Assembly: GCA_040954595.2 (NCBI GenBank)
Contig: CM082585.2
Span: 4,588,001 to 4,652,000, forward strand
DNA: 64,000 nt
Origin: Balanoglossus misakiensis
Taxonomy: Eukaryota > Hemichordata
Direction: 5' to 3'
This document shows positions 21,369 through 33,561 of the stretch, piece after piece. Both the position numbers and the translations under genes were made by a program. The notes beneath the pieces are model-generated. The model had not been told where the DNA came from and ran no database searches. It was given only the letters and a program-made list of their open reading frames with translations. Numbering within the stretch: the stretch's first letter is position 1; every line of letters starts with the position of its first letter.

Positions 21369-23629
21369 TTATTGAGCATTTCAGAAGAAAAAAAAAAGAC
21401 AAGACAGAGAGGTACAAAAAAAACGAAAAAAAACAGGCTGGGAAGTGATTGGCAAACTGTAGTAAACTTAAATCTGATAAAGAAAGAAAACAAAAACAAA
21501 GTTACATCCGCGTATATTTACTATTTATAATGGTGGGGGCTGTCCACAAAACTGACTTAGTTGTTTCCATTTGGGACCAGGGTTCATTTTGTCAAATTCT
21601 TTTAATTTCATTTTACATTTTTCAATTTCAATTTTTTGTTGTACCCATTTCATAAAATATTGTATATTTGGTATTTTGTGTTTTTTCTTACATTCGTATA
21701 TATGTTTCTTACCTAAAAGAATGACAAAATTGACAAGTGAAAAGTTGTCTTTCATGATCTTTCCCAAAATTACATTCTCTGGTGATAGAGTAAGTTGAAT
21801 ATTACAATTTCGAAGCAGAACTAATTCAATATCTCCCCAGAATTGTAGGACATATTCACATTCAAAGAAAAGATGAATTATGTCTTCAGTCCAAAGATGA
21901 CAGAAAGTACATTTGTCTGAATCAATTACATTTCTTATTCTTAGAAATCTATTTGTATCTATGATTCGAGTTAATATTTTATACTGGAAACTTTGCAGTG
22001 CTGTGTCATCTGTGATTTTAAAAATAAGTGGAAAGAATTTTGTTAGCCCTTCATTCAGATTGAATTCCTCTATCCATTTCGTTGTGCTGCTTTGAGATTT
22101 TACTCTTTTCATTGTGCAATTTTGAAAAAGGTTTAAATAAACTTGCCTACGAACTTTTCCTGATATGAACAGTTGGTTGTTATTTAATTTATTTGGGTTC
22201 TTTTTAGCATTTTCTTTCCACTGTCTCGGTATGGCGTCAATGAGACACATATACTTAAACACTTCAGAGTTGGGCAGATCAAATTTTTTCCTGAGGTCTT
22301 TAAAGTCCATTATACAATGTTTTTCATCTAAAAGGTCTTTGAAGTTACAAATACCCTGTTGATGCCAGGTTAGATAATGCACTATTTTATCACCGATTAA
22401 AATATTTGGATTTGCCCAGAGGCACTCTGAAATTGACCCTCTGGCCTGGATTTTATTATTTGTGGGAAACCACGTGATCAGCGTGTTTTTCCAAAATAAA
22501 TTTTGACTAAAGTAAGTAAAGGCCACTTTTTTAGCAATTTGCGCAGTGAAGTAGGGAAAACAGTGTCCACTGAACCCACATGTAATATTAAATAATTGTT
22601 TCCATTGTCCCGGTTTATCATCCATCAATCTGTATAACCATGATATATGGAGCGAATCAGCCAATGTTGACAAATCTACCATATTCAATCCACCATTTTG
22701 AATATCACAGCACAGCCTGAGCCTATTAATTTTTGCTTGTCTGTTATTCCAAATAAAGCTTGAAAAAGCATCATTTAACTGTTGTAGCAGTGAAATCGAC
22801 ATCTTTGGTAGTATTGACATGATATGAATGAGCTTAGGTACTGCCAATGTCTTAACAACACATATTTTCCCACGCAATGTCAGTGGCCGCATGGACCACA
22901 TATTCAAAAGTCGTTTAATTGAATCAATTACCGGAATATAGTTCAGTTTTTCGTATTTCTCTAATTTGACGTCAAAGGTAATTCCAAGCAGAGTGAAAGG
23001 TTCGTCAGACCAATGTATATTATAATCAGTTTCTAATTGTTCATTACAGTATGCTTTCGAACCAAACCAAATAGCTTTTGTTTTCTCAAAATTTGGACGA
23101 AGACCGGAAATCAAAGAAAATTGTTTTAGTATTAAAAGCACTTCCTGCAATGAGCTTTGTGATCCATCTAGAAATAAGAATGAATCGTCAGCATATTGAC
23201 CTAGTAGAAATTTCTCATGTTCTACTTGGAATCCTTTGACGTGGGGAGATCTTCTTAATGCAGCAGCTAAAAGCTCAACAGCTGTTATGAATAAATAAGG
23301 TGACAGAGGATCACCCTGTCGAACACCTCTATGTATATTGAAAAAAGATGAAAAATGTCCGTTATTTATAACACAACTGTTTATATTTTTATAACACACT
23401 TCTATCCACCTACAGAATGTATGGCCAAAGTTAAAATATTTTAACGTTTTAAGCATGTAATCCCATTCTATTGAATCAAATGCCTTTTCGAAGTCGAGCA
23501 ACAGCATTAACCCAGGTAGATTTCTTACTTAAGCAATAGAAAATATATCATAGACTAGTCGGGTATTTTCACCAATAAAACGCCCTTTTAAAAAGCCCTT
23601 TTGATTCTCATGAATAATACTTGGCAATA
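21337..23629 (-). mobile_element. 5'-truncated LINE insertion downstream of copy B
   Basis: The poly(A) tail appears as a T-run at the low-coordinate end (to about 21363). The 5' end is cut within the reverse transcriptase at 23629. The duplication TACTCATTAATTGTTT occurs at 21321-21336 and 23630-23645. The flanks rejoin perfectly when compared with 12262-12275 in the A/B junction. It is a different LINE family from the one at 7038-12135. Confidence 0.92.
21525..23629 (-). pseudogene. Truncated LINE ORF2 (reverse transcriptase and C-terminal domain)
   Basis: A 660-residue frame runs from 23507 to 21525. It includes LLLDFEKAFDSIEWDYM, HRGVRQGDPLSP, the catalytic YADDSF, and a C-terminal CTFCHLWTEDIIHLFFEC zinc-type motif. 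Upstream, the same frame continues to the truncation point (FLKGRFIGENTRLVYDIFSI) but crosses one TAA near 23532. The endonuclease and first RT blocks are absent, so the copy is dead on arrival. Confidence 0.9.
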
Positions 23630-24072
23630 TACTCATTAATTGTTTGTATTCTGATCTTTACGAGTGTCATTGTGTGGTTTTTTGTTGGTCAATAAACAAC
23701 TGAAACTGTCCAAATTTTGGAATGACCTTTGATCCAATTCCCCCCACTACAATATTCTATATACAGACTTTAAAAACTAAAAATGATTAGAAATGGGATA
23801 CATTTTTGAGGGTCAAAATCTCACCCTGGAAAGTCTGACTTCGATAGTGCTGAGACACATTTTGAAACCATCGTTTTATAATATTGTTTCAATGCTTGCA
23901 GTTGAGTTTGAAGTTTACTGGTGCGGGCGGAGACGAAGTTGTTGTCCGTCTATAGGAAGTTGACCGACCTTTCACGTACATGTCCTTGGTCACATCCCAA
24001 CGAAAGCCCCTCTCAGCCCTTCCCGCCAGGTGGCGCCATTCACTGACCTGATGACCTTTCACCCTAGTTAAA

Positions 24073-24611
24073 ATGGCGGAAACTAACATGCTGCAGACTA
24101 GTCTCGGTTACCCAGAGCCCTCTGCTTCTTCCGTTAGGCACTTCAGAAAGAGGGTCTGGGGAAACCCGGTAGACAAACCGTCAGGCGGAATCGGACAGCT
24201 GCGATGCATGACGGGAGATTAATATTCGATACGATATTATGATATGTCGATATTAGAAAACTATTTACCGAACTTCTCTCTCTCTTTTCAATTTGTATAC
24301 AGTTTTAGCAGGTCTAGCACTTCTCAGCATGTTTTCTTTATCGTATGTCATGCATGTCGCGACGTCGGCCGTGGGTTCGCGCGCAGGACGTCGCCATTTT
24401 GGAATATTAATCTCCCGTCATGCATCGCAGCTGTCCCGATTCCGCCTGACGGTTTGTCTACCGGGTTTCCCCAGACCCTCTTTCTGGAGTGCCTAACGGA
24501 AGAAGCAGAGGGCTCTGGGTAACCGAGACTAGCTGCAGACTAGACTGTGGCCGTGGAGAACTAGAAACCGAATGAACGCCACACCAATTTGCAACCACTT
24601 GACAAGTGTTG
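24073..24611 (+). pseudogene. Zinc-finger copy C, first exon 1, split by a MITE
   Basis: Exon 1 begins ATGGCGGAAACTAACATG at 24073. It is interrupted after MAETNMLQT by the 433-bp element at 24099-24531 plus a 9-bp duplication, and resumes to a weakened donor (GTTG|GTATAT) at 24611. Read through the MITE it reaches a stop. A second, intact exon 1 follows at 24778. Confidence 0.75.
24099..24531. mobile_element. 433-bp long-TIR MITE with 9-bp target duplication
   Basis: Nearly perfect inverted arms of about 125-130 bp begin TAGTCTCGGTTACCCAGAGC. The target duplication GCTGCAGAC is at 24090-24098 and 24532-24540. Copy B keeps the uninterrupted sequence at about 12803-12811. The 9-bp duplication suggests a Mutator-like element, as for 5495-5902. 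It has no coding capacity. Confidence 0.85.
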
Positions 24612-24777
24612 GTATATATCTTTTTCCACATCTGTTCCTGCTGAGTTCGAAAGATAATGATTTGCAGTAATTCGGCCTGTCACGTGCATGTCCTTGGTCA
24701 CGTCACATCCCAACGAAAGCCCCTCTCAGTCCTTTCCGCCAGGTGGCGCCATTCACTGACCTTTGACCCTAGTTAAA

Positions 24778-24874
24778 ATGGCGGAAACTAAATTGCTGCA
24801 GACTATATTGTGGCCGTGGACAACTGGAAACCGAATGGACGCCACACCGATTTGCAACCGCTTGACAAGTGCTG
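24778..24874 (+). CDS. Zinc-finger gene copy C, intact second exon 1
   Basis: The exon is 97 nt with the same start context (AGTTAAAATGGCGG), the same GCTG|GTATGT donor and phase 1. It encodes MAETKLLQTILWPWTTGNRM and 12 further residues. It lies in a local duplication of the promoter/exon 1 region. With exon 2 (27085-27207) and exon 3 (28124-29457) it gives a 517-residue product. It probably replaces the MITE-split exon at 24073. Confidence 0.6.
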
Positions 24875-25187
24875 GTATGTATCTTTTTCCACATCTGTTC
24901 CTGCTGAGTTCGAAAGATAATGGTTTGCAGTAATTCGGTGACATTCGATCACTTTTTTCGATAGTTCAATTAGTTGCTGCTGTTCCGTAACTCTACCACT
25001 CCTCCCCCCCCAAAAGAAACACCCTACAGCATCGCTGATCGTGAAAGAACACTAATTGTGACAAAAAGCTATACATCTCCTAACATCATATGCAATTTGG
25101 AGAACACTTGGATTTGGTTTAATGTTTGTACACACCAAATTACGCACATGTACATAAGCTTAAGACGATCATCAGCTTGTTAATTAA

Positions 25188-25327
25188 GCAATAACCCCCG
25201 CCGCAGGCGGGTATACACGAGATTTGGGTACAATTCGAGACATATAGCACGAGCCGTCAGGCGAGTGCTATATGGAGCGAATTGTACCCAAATCGAGTGT
25301 ATACCCGACTGAGGCGGGGGTTATTGC
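25188..25327. repeat. 140-bp hairpin (foldback) element in the copy C intron
   Basis: Left arm GCAATAACCCCCGCC...GGGTACAATTCG pairs with right arm CGAATTGTACCC...GGCGGGGGTTATTGC, about 50 bp each. The short centre is itself an imperfect hairpin (CATATAGCAC / GTGCTATATG). It lies at the left edge of an insertion in C (about 25180-26940) that is absent from B. Confidence 0.7.
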
Positions 25328-25573
25328 TATTATATTATATCAACAACTGTTTTGTGGCATATCAGTGTCATTTTCTTACCGAAACGGCGTCAGAAAGAGA
25401 AATTACGATCGTGAACCAAAATGGCGACGACGAATGTAAACACGCGCGGCCGGGATCGAGCATTAAACATGCAGCAGACGACAAAAAGTGACAAGACGGG
25501 CATCGCGCGTGGCAAAGCGATAAATATATCCACAGAGCAGTTCCAAAATAAAACGTCCGTTAATTCAACAGTA

Positions 25574-26763
25574 CAGTGGAACGCCGATTATCCGAACCTG
25601 TTGGGCGGGTTAGATTTTGTTCGGATAATTGATTGTTCGGATAATTGATTTTGGCACGTCCGAACAAAGGAAATTGACCACACCATTGGGGCATGCGTAT
25701 GTTACGATGTTTCCCACATGCACATGCATTTTCCATGCACTCACAAAAAGAAGTTAATAAAACAATAAAACACAATTCGTCTTCTTTTATATAAAAAAAA
25801 TACATATATTAAGAGTTCAAAAGGTTAAGAAAGAAAAAAAGACGAAGTCAAAGCTGCAATGTTCTGATCCGTTCAACATCGTATGTGGCCGGTCATCGTA
25901 CCAAACCATGAACGTGCGTAGGCCTTCCATGGCCTCGGTAGATTTCGCTAGAGCTGGTGTCTCGTTCTCTTTATCGTCCTAATTTTTCATGCCATGAGTT
26001 TATTTCTGAGAAACAAAGTCGATGATTTCATCATACGTTAATGTTTCGAAGCTGTCATAGTTCTCGCTAGTCTCCAAATCTTCGATGTCAGTGACATTCA
26101 AACCGCGCTAAACAAGCTCTCCGCACGAGGTCACTTCCGCAAGTGACGTCTTGGCTGTCATTCATATCGGCGCTGCCATGGTCACCGACCGCGACCCGAC
26201 ACGCCTTCACTGTGTCGCGGAATGAAGTCCACGCGTTTGAAAAGCCGTGTCTTTGATGTTGACACCCCGGACGATCTCCGCCGTCTGCTCGCACGAGTCG
26301 AAGACGGGCGATCTCATCCAACCCATGGCTTTCATTTGTATTATCAACGACAGTGCTAAGCTTATTTCGGCGATAAATCTACTTCACACTATCAAAAAAT
26401 TGACCAAAGCCGTGCCGACGCGACAAGTGATTTTGCGTGTTTTACACTTGAGTGTGAAATCCCAGTGTCGAATGTTACGATACCCGAAAGTGTGGCACTC
26501 TGTTGTCGTAAAATGATTGAAATATTCAATGATAAAGACGTTTTTAACACGTCCCACCGCCCTTTACAACAGAAACAATAAGAACTGACCAAAGAAAACT
26601 GCCCGAAATGTCAGTTTTCCTGCGGAAATGTCACAGACTGCCGAGAAAACAGGTGCTTGGCATGGCTAATTAAAGGTTCAGGGACCGTACCCGGGACCGT
26701 ACCAAAGCGTTCGGATAATCCGAAATTCGGATAATCGGCGTTCGGATAATCGGCGTTCCACTG
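25574..26763 (-). mobile_element. Degraded pogo/Tigger-type transposon
   Basis: Terminal inverted repeats CAGTGGAACGCCGATTATCC are flanked by TA (25572-25573 and 26764-26765), with extra GTTCGGATAAT repeats just inside both ends. The 1.19-kb body holds a broken transposase on the - strand. It is nested inside a larger C-specific insertion in the intron between exons 1 and 2. Confidence 0.85.
25870..26330 (-). pseudogene. Tigger transposase C-terminal remnant
   Basis: Broken frames on the - strand give GVNIKDTAFQ, then FSNAWTSFRDTVKACRVA, then SENYDSFETLTYDEIIDFV followed by stops. These follow the order of the conserved C-terminal third of Tigger/CENP-B-type transposases (the AW..V..TI.NC block, then a deeiv..v block). 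The catalytic core is not recognisable. Confidence 0.6.
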
Positions 26764-27084
26764 TATTTTGTTTTATTTATTTGGTTTAAACACGCGCGAC
26801 TGTGGTTTAACCGCACATTTTTGCTGCCGAATGCTAGTTCAGGGGCCCGTTTTACCACTGCTAGCCATGGTAAAACAGTATTTTACCATCGCTGGATTCA
26901 GCTCTCGTCCAATCAGAATCACAGACGGTAGCATGATATAATATAATATTCAACAAATGAATTTTGCAGGTTCTTTCCTTGATGTGTATGTCCTCAACCA
27001 GTGTGTGTGTGTGTGGCAAAAACATGTAAACATAACATACCAGCAGACAGATTATGAATGAATGTTCATGCCTTATTTTTCCAG

Positions 27085-27207
27085 AATGTTCAGAGGTGTA
27101 CAGACTGTACAGAAATTCAAATAAGTTACATGAACTTGGCAGGCTATTGGAAGCATTAAATAGCAAACTTAGGCATAAAGTTGAAGCTGGTGCTGAATCC
27201 TTTGATG
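27085..27207 (+). CDS. Zinc-finger gene copy C, exon 2
   Basis: The exon is 123 nt between TTTTTCCAG and GATG|GTAAGTAAG, phase 1 to phase 1. It encodes CSEVYRLYRNSNKLHELGRL and on to ESFD. It differs from copy B at two visible residues (Cys to Tyr, Val to Ala). Just downstream, TA at 27244-27245 is the empty site for the Tc1 element of copy B. Confidence 0.7.
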
Positions 27208-28123
27208 GTAAGTAAGCATCAAGTCTTACTGTTACAATGGCAGTATATAGCTTAGACCTCCATGCTGGTACATATCACTCATCATTTAGTTTCTATCCTG
27301 CTGTTTCTTGTCTCTGCAAAGAAAGGTGGCGCATACGAAATTATTCTTTCCAATAATTCAGCCAACAGAGAATAAGATTTTTCTTACAAAAAAAACGGAT
27401 GAAATATTGGCAGAAGTTGCATTTGAATCATGGAGGGAAAAAAAGCTTGTTGCTTTTTTTCATGGGATATGGCATGGACCATTTTCATATATGGGTATGG
27501 TGTTTTAACAGTGTTGCAATAAATCTTGCTCTTCGAATATGTGTAAACCTAGCATGTCCTCATTCTGCACTTGGTCATTGATAATTTTGCCAAAACTGTA
27601 TAGTGCATATCATAAACCTTCTTGTAAGTAGCTAATTTGAGTGAAAAAGCACATCAATTTATCTCTAAAATAAAGATCACTCAATTTTGTGTGCTTAAGA
27701 AAAACTTTACGAAATCATTAATTTTTTCTATTTTCTTGATTTTCTAGAGTACAAGTAGTATTTATATTTACACATACAACATGGAGAAAACTAAAAAAAT
27801 TGTCATTTGTCTAAACACATACTTGAATAAAAATGTAGGTCAATTTACAGATGTTGCGGAAAAATACATATCCGAAGACTGAAAAGCAACAGAGACCACT
27901 GTTGACACACACAGAGAACACTAGTTGCCACGAGGCCAACATTTGTAGTGGCAGTACCAAATCAAAATCACATTTCTCCTATACATCCTGTGTATATCCA
28001 AATGTAACGTAAAATAAATGACCATGATTACTATTGCTAACTGCATGCATGTCATTTGCATACACACTGATGTTATACATTTGGATTTTTTCCCCTTTGA
28101 GACAATTTTCCTAACCTTTCCAG

Positions 28124-29457
28124 ATGTTTGTTTCCATCCAACAGATGTGTCCCTGATAATCCACACCCTGGCACACTATGGCCATATTGAATTGAACCCA
28201 CTGGATGATGTCATCAGTGGAGATGTTGAACGAGAACTTGAGAGAGCACAGGGGCTGAACCTTGATGGCCAAACTGGACAGTGCCTAAGAGGATCAGTAA
28301 TTGAAGAGTGTAGTACCGGTAGTCAGCAAGAACACACAGAGGTCTACACAAGTGAAAGGACATATTCATCCAGTGAATGTGGGAAAACATTTACGCAAAC
28401 TGGAAATCTGAAGGTACACATGAGGATCCATACAAAGGAAAGACCATTTGTTTGCAGTAAATGTGGGAAAACGTTTACACAAAATGGAGATCTGAAGGTA
28501 CACATGAGGATCCATACAAAGGAAAGACCATTTGTTTGCAGTGAATGTGGGAAAACGTTTACACAAAATGGACATCTGAAGACACACATGGGGATCCATA
28601 CAAAGGAAAGACCATTTGTTTGCAGTGAATGTGGGAAAACGTTTACACAAAATGGACATCTGAAGACACACATGGTGATCCATACAAAGGAAAGACCATT
28701 TGTTTGCTGTGAATGTGGGAAAACATTTACACAAAACGGACATCTGAAGTGGCACATGAGGATCCATACAAAGGAAAGACCATTTGTTTGCAGTGAATGT
28801 GGGAAAACATTTACACAAAATGGAGATCTGAAGGTACACATGAGGATCCATACAAAGGAAAGACCTTTTGTTTGCAGTGAATGTGGGAAAACGTTTACAC
28901 AAAATGGACATCTGAAGACACACATGGGGATCCATACAAAGGAAAGACCATTTGTTTGCTGTGAATGTGGGAAAACATTTACACAAAATGGAGATCTGAA
29001 GAGGCACATGAGGATCCATACAAAGGAAAGACCATTTGTTTGCAGTAAATGTGGGAAAACGTTTACACAAAATGGAGATCTGAAGGTACACATGAGGATC
29101 CATACAAAGGAAAGACCATTTGTTTGCAGTGAATGTGGGAAAACGTTTACACAAAATGGACATCTGAAGACACACATGGGGATCCATACAAAGGAAAGAC
29201 CATTTGTTTGCTGTGAATGTGGGAAAACATTTACACAAAACGGACATCTGAAGTGGCACATGAGGATCCATACAAAGGAAAGACCATTTGTTTGCAGTGA
29301 ATGTAGGAAAACGTTTACACAAAATGGACATCTGAAGACACACATGGGGATCCATACAAAGGAAAGAACATTTGTTTGCTGTGAATGTGGGAAAACTTTC
29401 AAAAGAAATGGGAATCTGAAGGTACACATGAGGATCCATACAAAGGAAAGACCATAA
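28124..29457 (+). CDS. C2H2 poly-zinc-finger protein, copy C, exon 3
   Basis: The acceptor ends at 28123 and phase 1 continues from exon 2, giving 444 codons. It has the same N-terminal segment and acidic linker as A and B, one degenerate finger (YSSSEC), then 12 intact fingers with HTKERP linkers. Contact triplets (-1, 3, 6) read QDV, QHT, QHT, QHW, QDV, QHT, QDR, QDV, QHT, QHW, QHT, RNV. The array is the most homogeneous of the three. The stop follows the last linker directly, and the downstream finger tail of A and B is missing: the sequence joins the CTTTAGTCCCTG repeat. Likely nuclear; target unknown. Confidence 0.82.
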
Positions 29458-29462
29458 AGCTA

Positions 29463-30022
29463 ATCTTTAGTCCCTGTTCACATTGTGTTTGGCATAGTCC
29501 TGGCCGACGTCGTTTCGCCGACCTTTGACCTTATAGAGCAGAACCATGCTGGTCCTCTTCTGGTTGTTTATACGATTTTCACCATTGTCAAATGATAGAC
29601 TACACTGTTTATGTCAATTGTAAAAGATGTCAACTAGGACCATAGTCGGACAAAACGTGTCCACACACACCAGGCTGGGAAAACTGTCAATAGATGACAA
29701 ATTTTCGACTTTGCTGATGATTGTTTATCAACTGATGCAAAGAACAAACAATAGCTATGAAAATACGCCTAGTCTGTCGCCCAGTGACACCAATCGGAAA
29801 ATGGTATCACCCACACCAAGGTGGGCGGAAGTTGGTCCTGGCGCATTTTTTCCCATGATTCAAATTACAGTAAACGCCATATTGGAAATTCTGCCAACTT
29901 TCCCTAGATTTTGTAAAAAATCGCGCGACCTATTCATGGCGAATATGTTTTTTTTTTCTGAAAGAGAGACATCAAAAATACCAAATTATGTAGAAATCAG
30001 CTACAGCGGATTTCCCCTTTAA
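29463..30022. repeat. Dispersed repeat plus half of a family 3 MITE
   Basis: 29463-29680 matches about 4903-5110. 29689-30022 matches the reverse complement of the left half of the MITE at 6190-6808, ending CAGCGGATTTCCCCTTTAA. No gene is seen from here to the end of the presumed AMOT 3' UTR near 30400. Confidence 0.65.
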
Positions 30023-30416
30023 TAATTGTGTGCACACACATGATGCATTGCTATGTGGAGGGGGTCACACTGTTTTCGAAGTGGGTGGGGGTCCTTGGGG
30101 GACCAAATTTTGTAGAGTAATTTGCGAAGATATTTGGCTTAATTTGGGCATAATTTAACCATAAACAGGTCAAATTGAGACTTGAAACTGCAGCTAAAAT
30201 GTTAATAATGATCTGTGGAAGAGACCGAACGTCCAGCTATCACTCTACGGTAACAATTCACCAAAGAGGGCGCTGTTCATACTAGAAACCGCACACTGCC
30301 ACAGACTTGTTTCTCATTCCGTTTCACCATCGCTGAAGCTCGAAGCCAAACTCGTTATCAATGTATGCCACACAAAAAAACAAGGAATCTGGTTAACATT
30401 TACACATAATATAACA

Positions 30417-33400
30417 TTTATTACAGGTTTGAACTTTTGTTTGACAAAAGTTACAAAATATTTACATGAAATATATATGGCGACGCAAGGAAAATAATGG
30501 TTGAGCTAAAAACAATGGGTTGGCAACTATTGCAACAGTGGCTAACATATTCATAATAATTTGTTAATTTTAAATGTGACGCAAATAAACACAGCTTATA
30601 AATATAACCTGCCTGCTGTACTAGCTTGTGTTGTTCTTTTGTCGTATCATACAGAAGTAGATAATTAAAAGTTAGTTTTCTCTTCGTAATGAATATATAA
30701 ACTCTACAGTCAAATGAATACATACAAAAGCAGTGTGTCGCAGCCTTTTTCTTACATGAGGTCAAAGTTCAACAATAAGACACCAGCTTGAACTTAAGAG
30801 GCAAGACTCAGCCAACAAACAGTGTGGGGTTTGTTTGTTCCGGCACTTCTCGCCTCCAAGTTGCTCAGCTGGATGACAAAACATTGTGCAGTCATGTTTG
30901 GGTAAATAAAATACATCACAGAGTTTGGGTTTGGAACAAGTCCGTGATCGTGTCGTAGGTCATCCATAGCGATGCTGTTCGATAATGATTTCTTTATGGT
31001 TTTTCCTCTGAAGACTGAAGTGTAAAGATTTGTACCACCGGTATATTTTACACTGATCTGTTTGGGTTTTTGTACAATTCAGGATAAGAGCTCACCAATA
31101 TGAAATCTCCCTTTACAAACAGCACGATATACATTTCATAACAATGATGGGAAAATATTAGAAAACATATATGAAAATACAACCTTTTGGTTTCTTCAAT
31201 GTTTTCAAGTATATAAAAGTTGGTCGGGTATATCTTATTTACAGTTTCACTATAGTGTGGCAAGGATGGAAAAGTTTCAGGTTATCTGGGTAAGAAAACC
31301 CTGTGAATCACAAATTTCTATATTGTCATTAAAATATACGATCACCTCCAATTTACACACGACCATATATGGCAGAAATTGCGCTTTTGAGTGTTCTAAA
31401 GAACATATTGTGGCACTCACTGAAAATCTGTGATTGGCTAGATCTGAGTTTGCCATGGTAACTGCAGCTAAATTTGCATAGGTGACCGTATACCTTTAAG
31501 TATGTAATCATTTTGGGTAACCACTTGATTGAAAGTCACAACTCATGTTTTCGACAGGCAAATCAAGAACATTGTAAGTTCACCGTCTCTATTGGGTTGT
31601 GACGATCGACATACAAGAATCTGTACATTGAAACTCAGTATGAATGCACAACACAATTTTGTGTGTTCACTCACCAAGTATGCAAATATTGGAATCATGG
31701 TTCTTGCTATTTTGTGAAATACATTAATATTCAGCGGTCCTCGATTTGAAACTTGGTGTAGGTTTCTTGTTGCTTTCCACTGTAGACATGGGTGACAAAT
31801 TTCCTGCACATTTTTTTTCAATAAAGAAATGACTGAGTGAAGGGATTTGTCTCACCAAGTCCACAGCTATGCAATGTCTTTGTTCTAACACTTAATATGT
31901 CACGGTTTGCTATTCATGTTATGAGAATATTTTTCCTCTTCAGAAACATTCATAACATACACATCTTAGAGTTCAATACAAAAGTCATATTTCTTCAATT
32001 TGTACAAAATATCACAAAGTTCTTCGAAACAGTATGTTCAACGCGAGTCCCCTTGGAACCCACAGTTATAAGGCACTGAAAAAGTACAAGTTGCCAAATG
32101 CGTCAAGGTTGTTCCACTGACTGTTAAACGGATTGTGTTCAACTGTTTGTACATTGTTTTCTCCAATGTTCACTTGTGTGTGTGTGAAATATTTCCTCCA
32201 CAGGTCTCAAAATGTCTGAAATCTCTGTTCAATATGCTCCGGTCAAAGGTCATCCACGTACTATCCGTAAATTCCATCAGGGGAAAAAAACAGAGAAAAT
32301 GAAAAGTAAAACTAAGAAAATACCAGTAACTAATTTACATTCAACACACAAAAAATCAATTTAACTGATAATTTGACATTATGTAACTAAAATACAGAAA
32401 AACAATCCAAGTGGGAAGCCATCATAATATAGTGTTAAAATAAGCAATGGAATTTTAAAAGTTTCTATAAAACCAATGATTTTCGTTTTTTTGTAGTATG
32501 AAGAATGAAATTTGACCAAGAGCATATTTCCGAAATAAACCAGAAAAAAATTTAGCTTTTTTTCCATTACCACCAGGAAGTGCGACGCCATGATCAAAAT
32601 AACAAAATCTGTCGTAAAAAATGAGTCTGGATTTTGAAAAGGAACAGTGCACCAGCTAACACGCCATTTTGTTGTAATCAGGACAAGACTTTTGTCATTT
32701 TGTGGAGTCACTATTTTCTGTTAATGTTTACAGAAAGATGTCTGGACAAGTTGACCATGGAGGATATTCACTCGATCAGCTTAGTTGGTTTTAGGGACAG
32801 TCAAAAAATATGGAGTTGATTTCATTTTTTTCCACTGTCCACAATGAGTCAGTGTACCCCACCATACACTGACTTTCATTTTTGATAATTGTGCATGTCT
32901 GTGTGTGTGTCAAGACGTCATCAAAACACAGATGACAAGCCCAGAATGTTTGTTTGTTTGTCTGTCTGTCTGTCTGTCTGGGACTGTGTGCCAGCACAGT
33001 AATTCATGTTATTGTTCTGTCAGTCATGTGTCTGTCAATCAGTCGGTCTGTCTGTCAGTATGTACAGAAATCCCCTACAGAAATTTACAATCATAAAAAT
33101 ATACAATTGCCAGGGCCTTCCAAGCTGCACTACTTGCATCTAACTGTTCAAGTAAATTTCTGTAGGGAAAAATAAAAATATAATCTCCGTCTTGCCTTAA
33201 CGGTAGTCTTCTAACAGCCAAATTTGCATGTAAAGATACTAACTCTCCCTCACCTATGAAAAGATAGAATGCATAGATTGTCGAATTTTCCAGCCAACTT
33301 TTTTTTTGTCTTTTTGCGTTTACCATAACTTTCTACACCCAGCCACTTGGAAGCTTTGTCGACGTACTCCTGGTCTAGCCTTCACCTAGATTTGCAAGAC

Positions 33401-33561
33401 TACTTGCCGTCTTCTATTTACATATTGCTGCTGCTTGGGGTGTGTCCCCCTGTAATGTGTATTGCTGCGGCTTGGGGTGTGTCCCCCCTGTACTGCACCA
33501 TTGCAAGCGGTGTCGCCGCGAAGCACTGTTCACAAAGTCTTCATGCAACAAATTTTGTTCG
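30417..33561 (-). other. Presumed long 3' UTR of the angiomotin gene
   Basis: There is no supported coding sequence between the AMOT stop (33562-33564) and 30417-30422, where the - strand reads AATAAA. Using that signal would give a 3' UTR of about 3.1 kb. It contains a TCTG-rich microsatellite (about 32955-32990), a 95-bp inverted-repeat element (about 33072-33167, ends CCCTACAGAAATTTA) and a small tandem duplication near 33420-33495. UTR extent is inference. Confidence 0.4.

Noticed and set aside
28344-29439. Long - strand frames (about 360 codons, Cys/Phe-rich repeats) opposite the copy C fingers
   Set aside because: They mirror the 84-bp finger repeat on the sense strand. The same shadows occur opposite A and B. 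They have no start context or independent motif.
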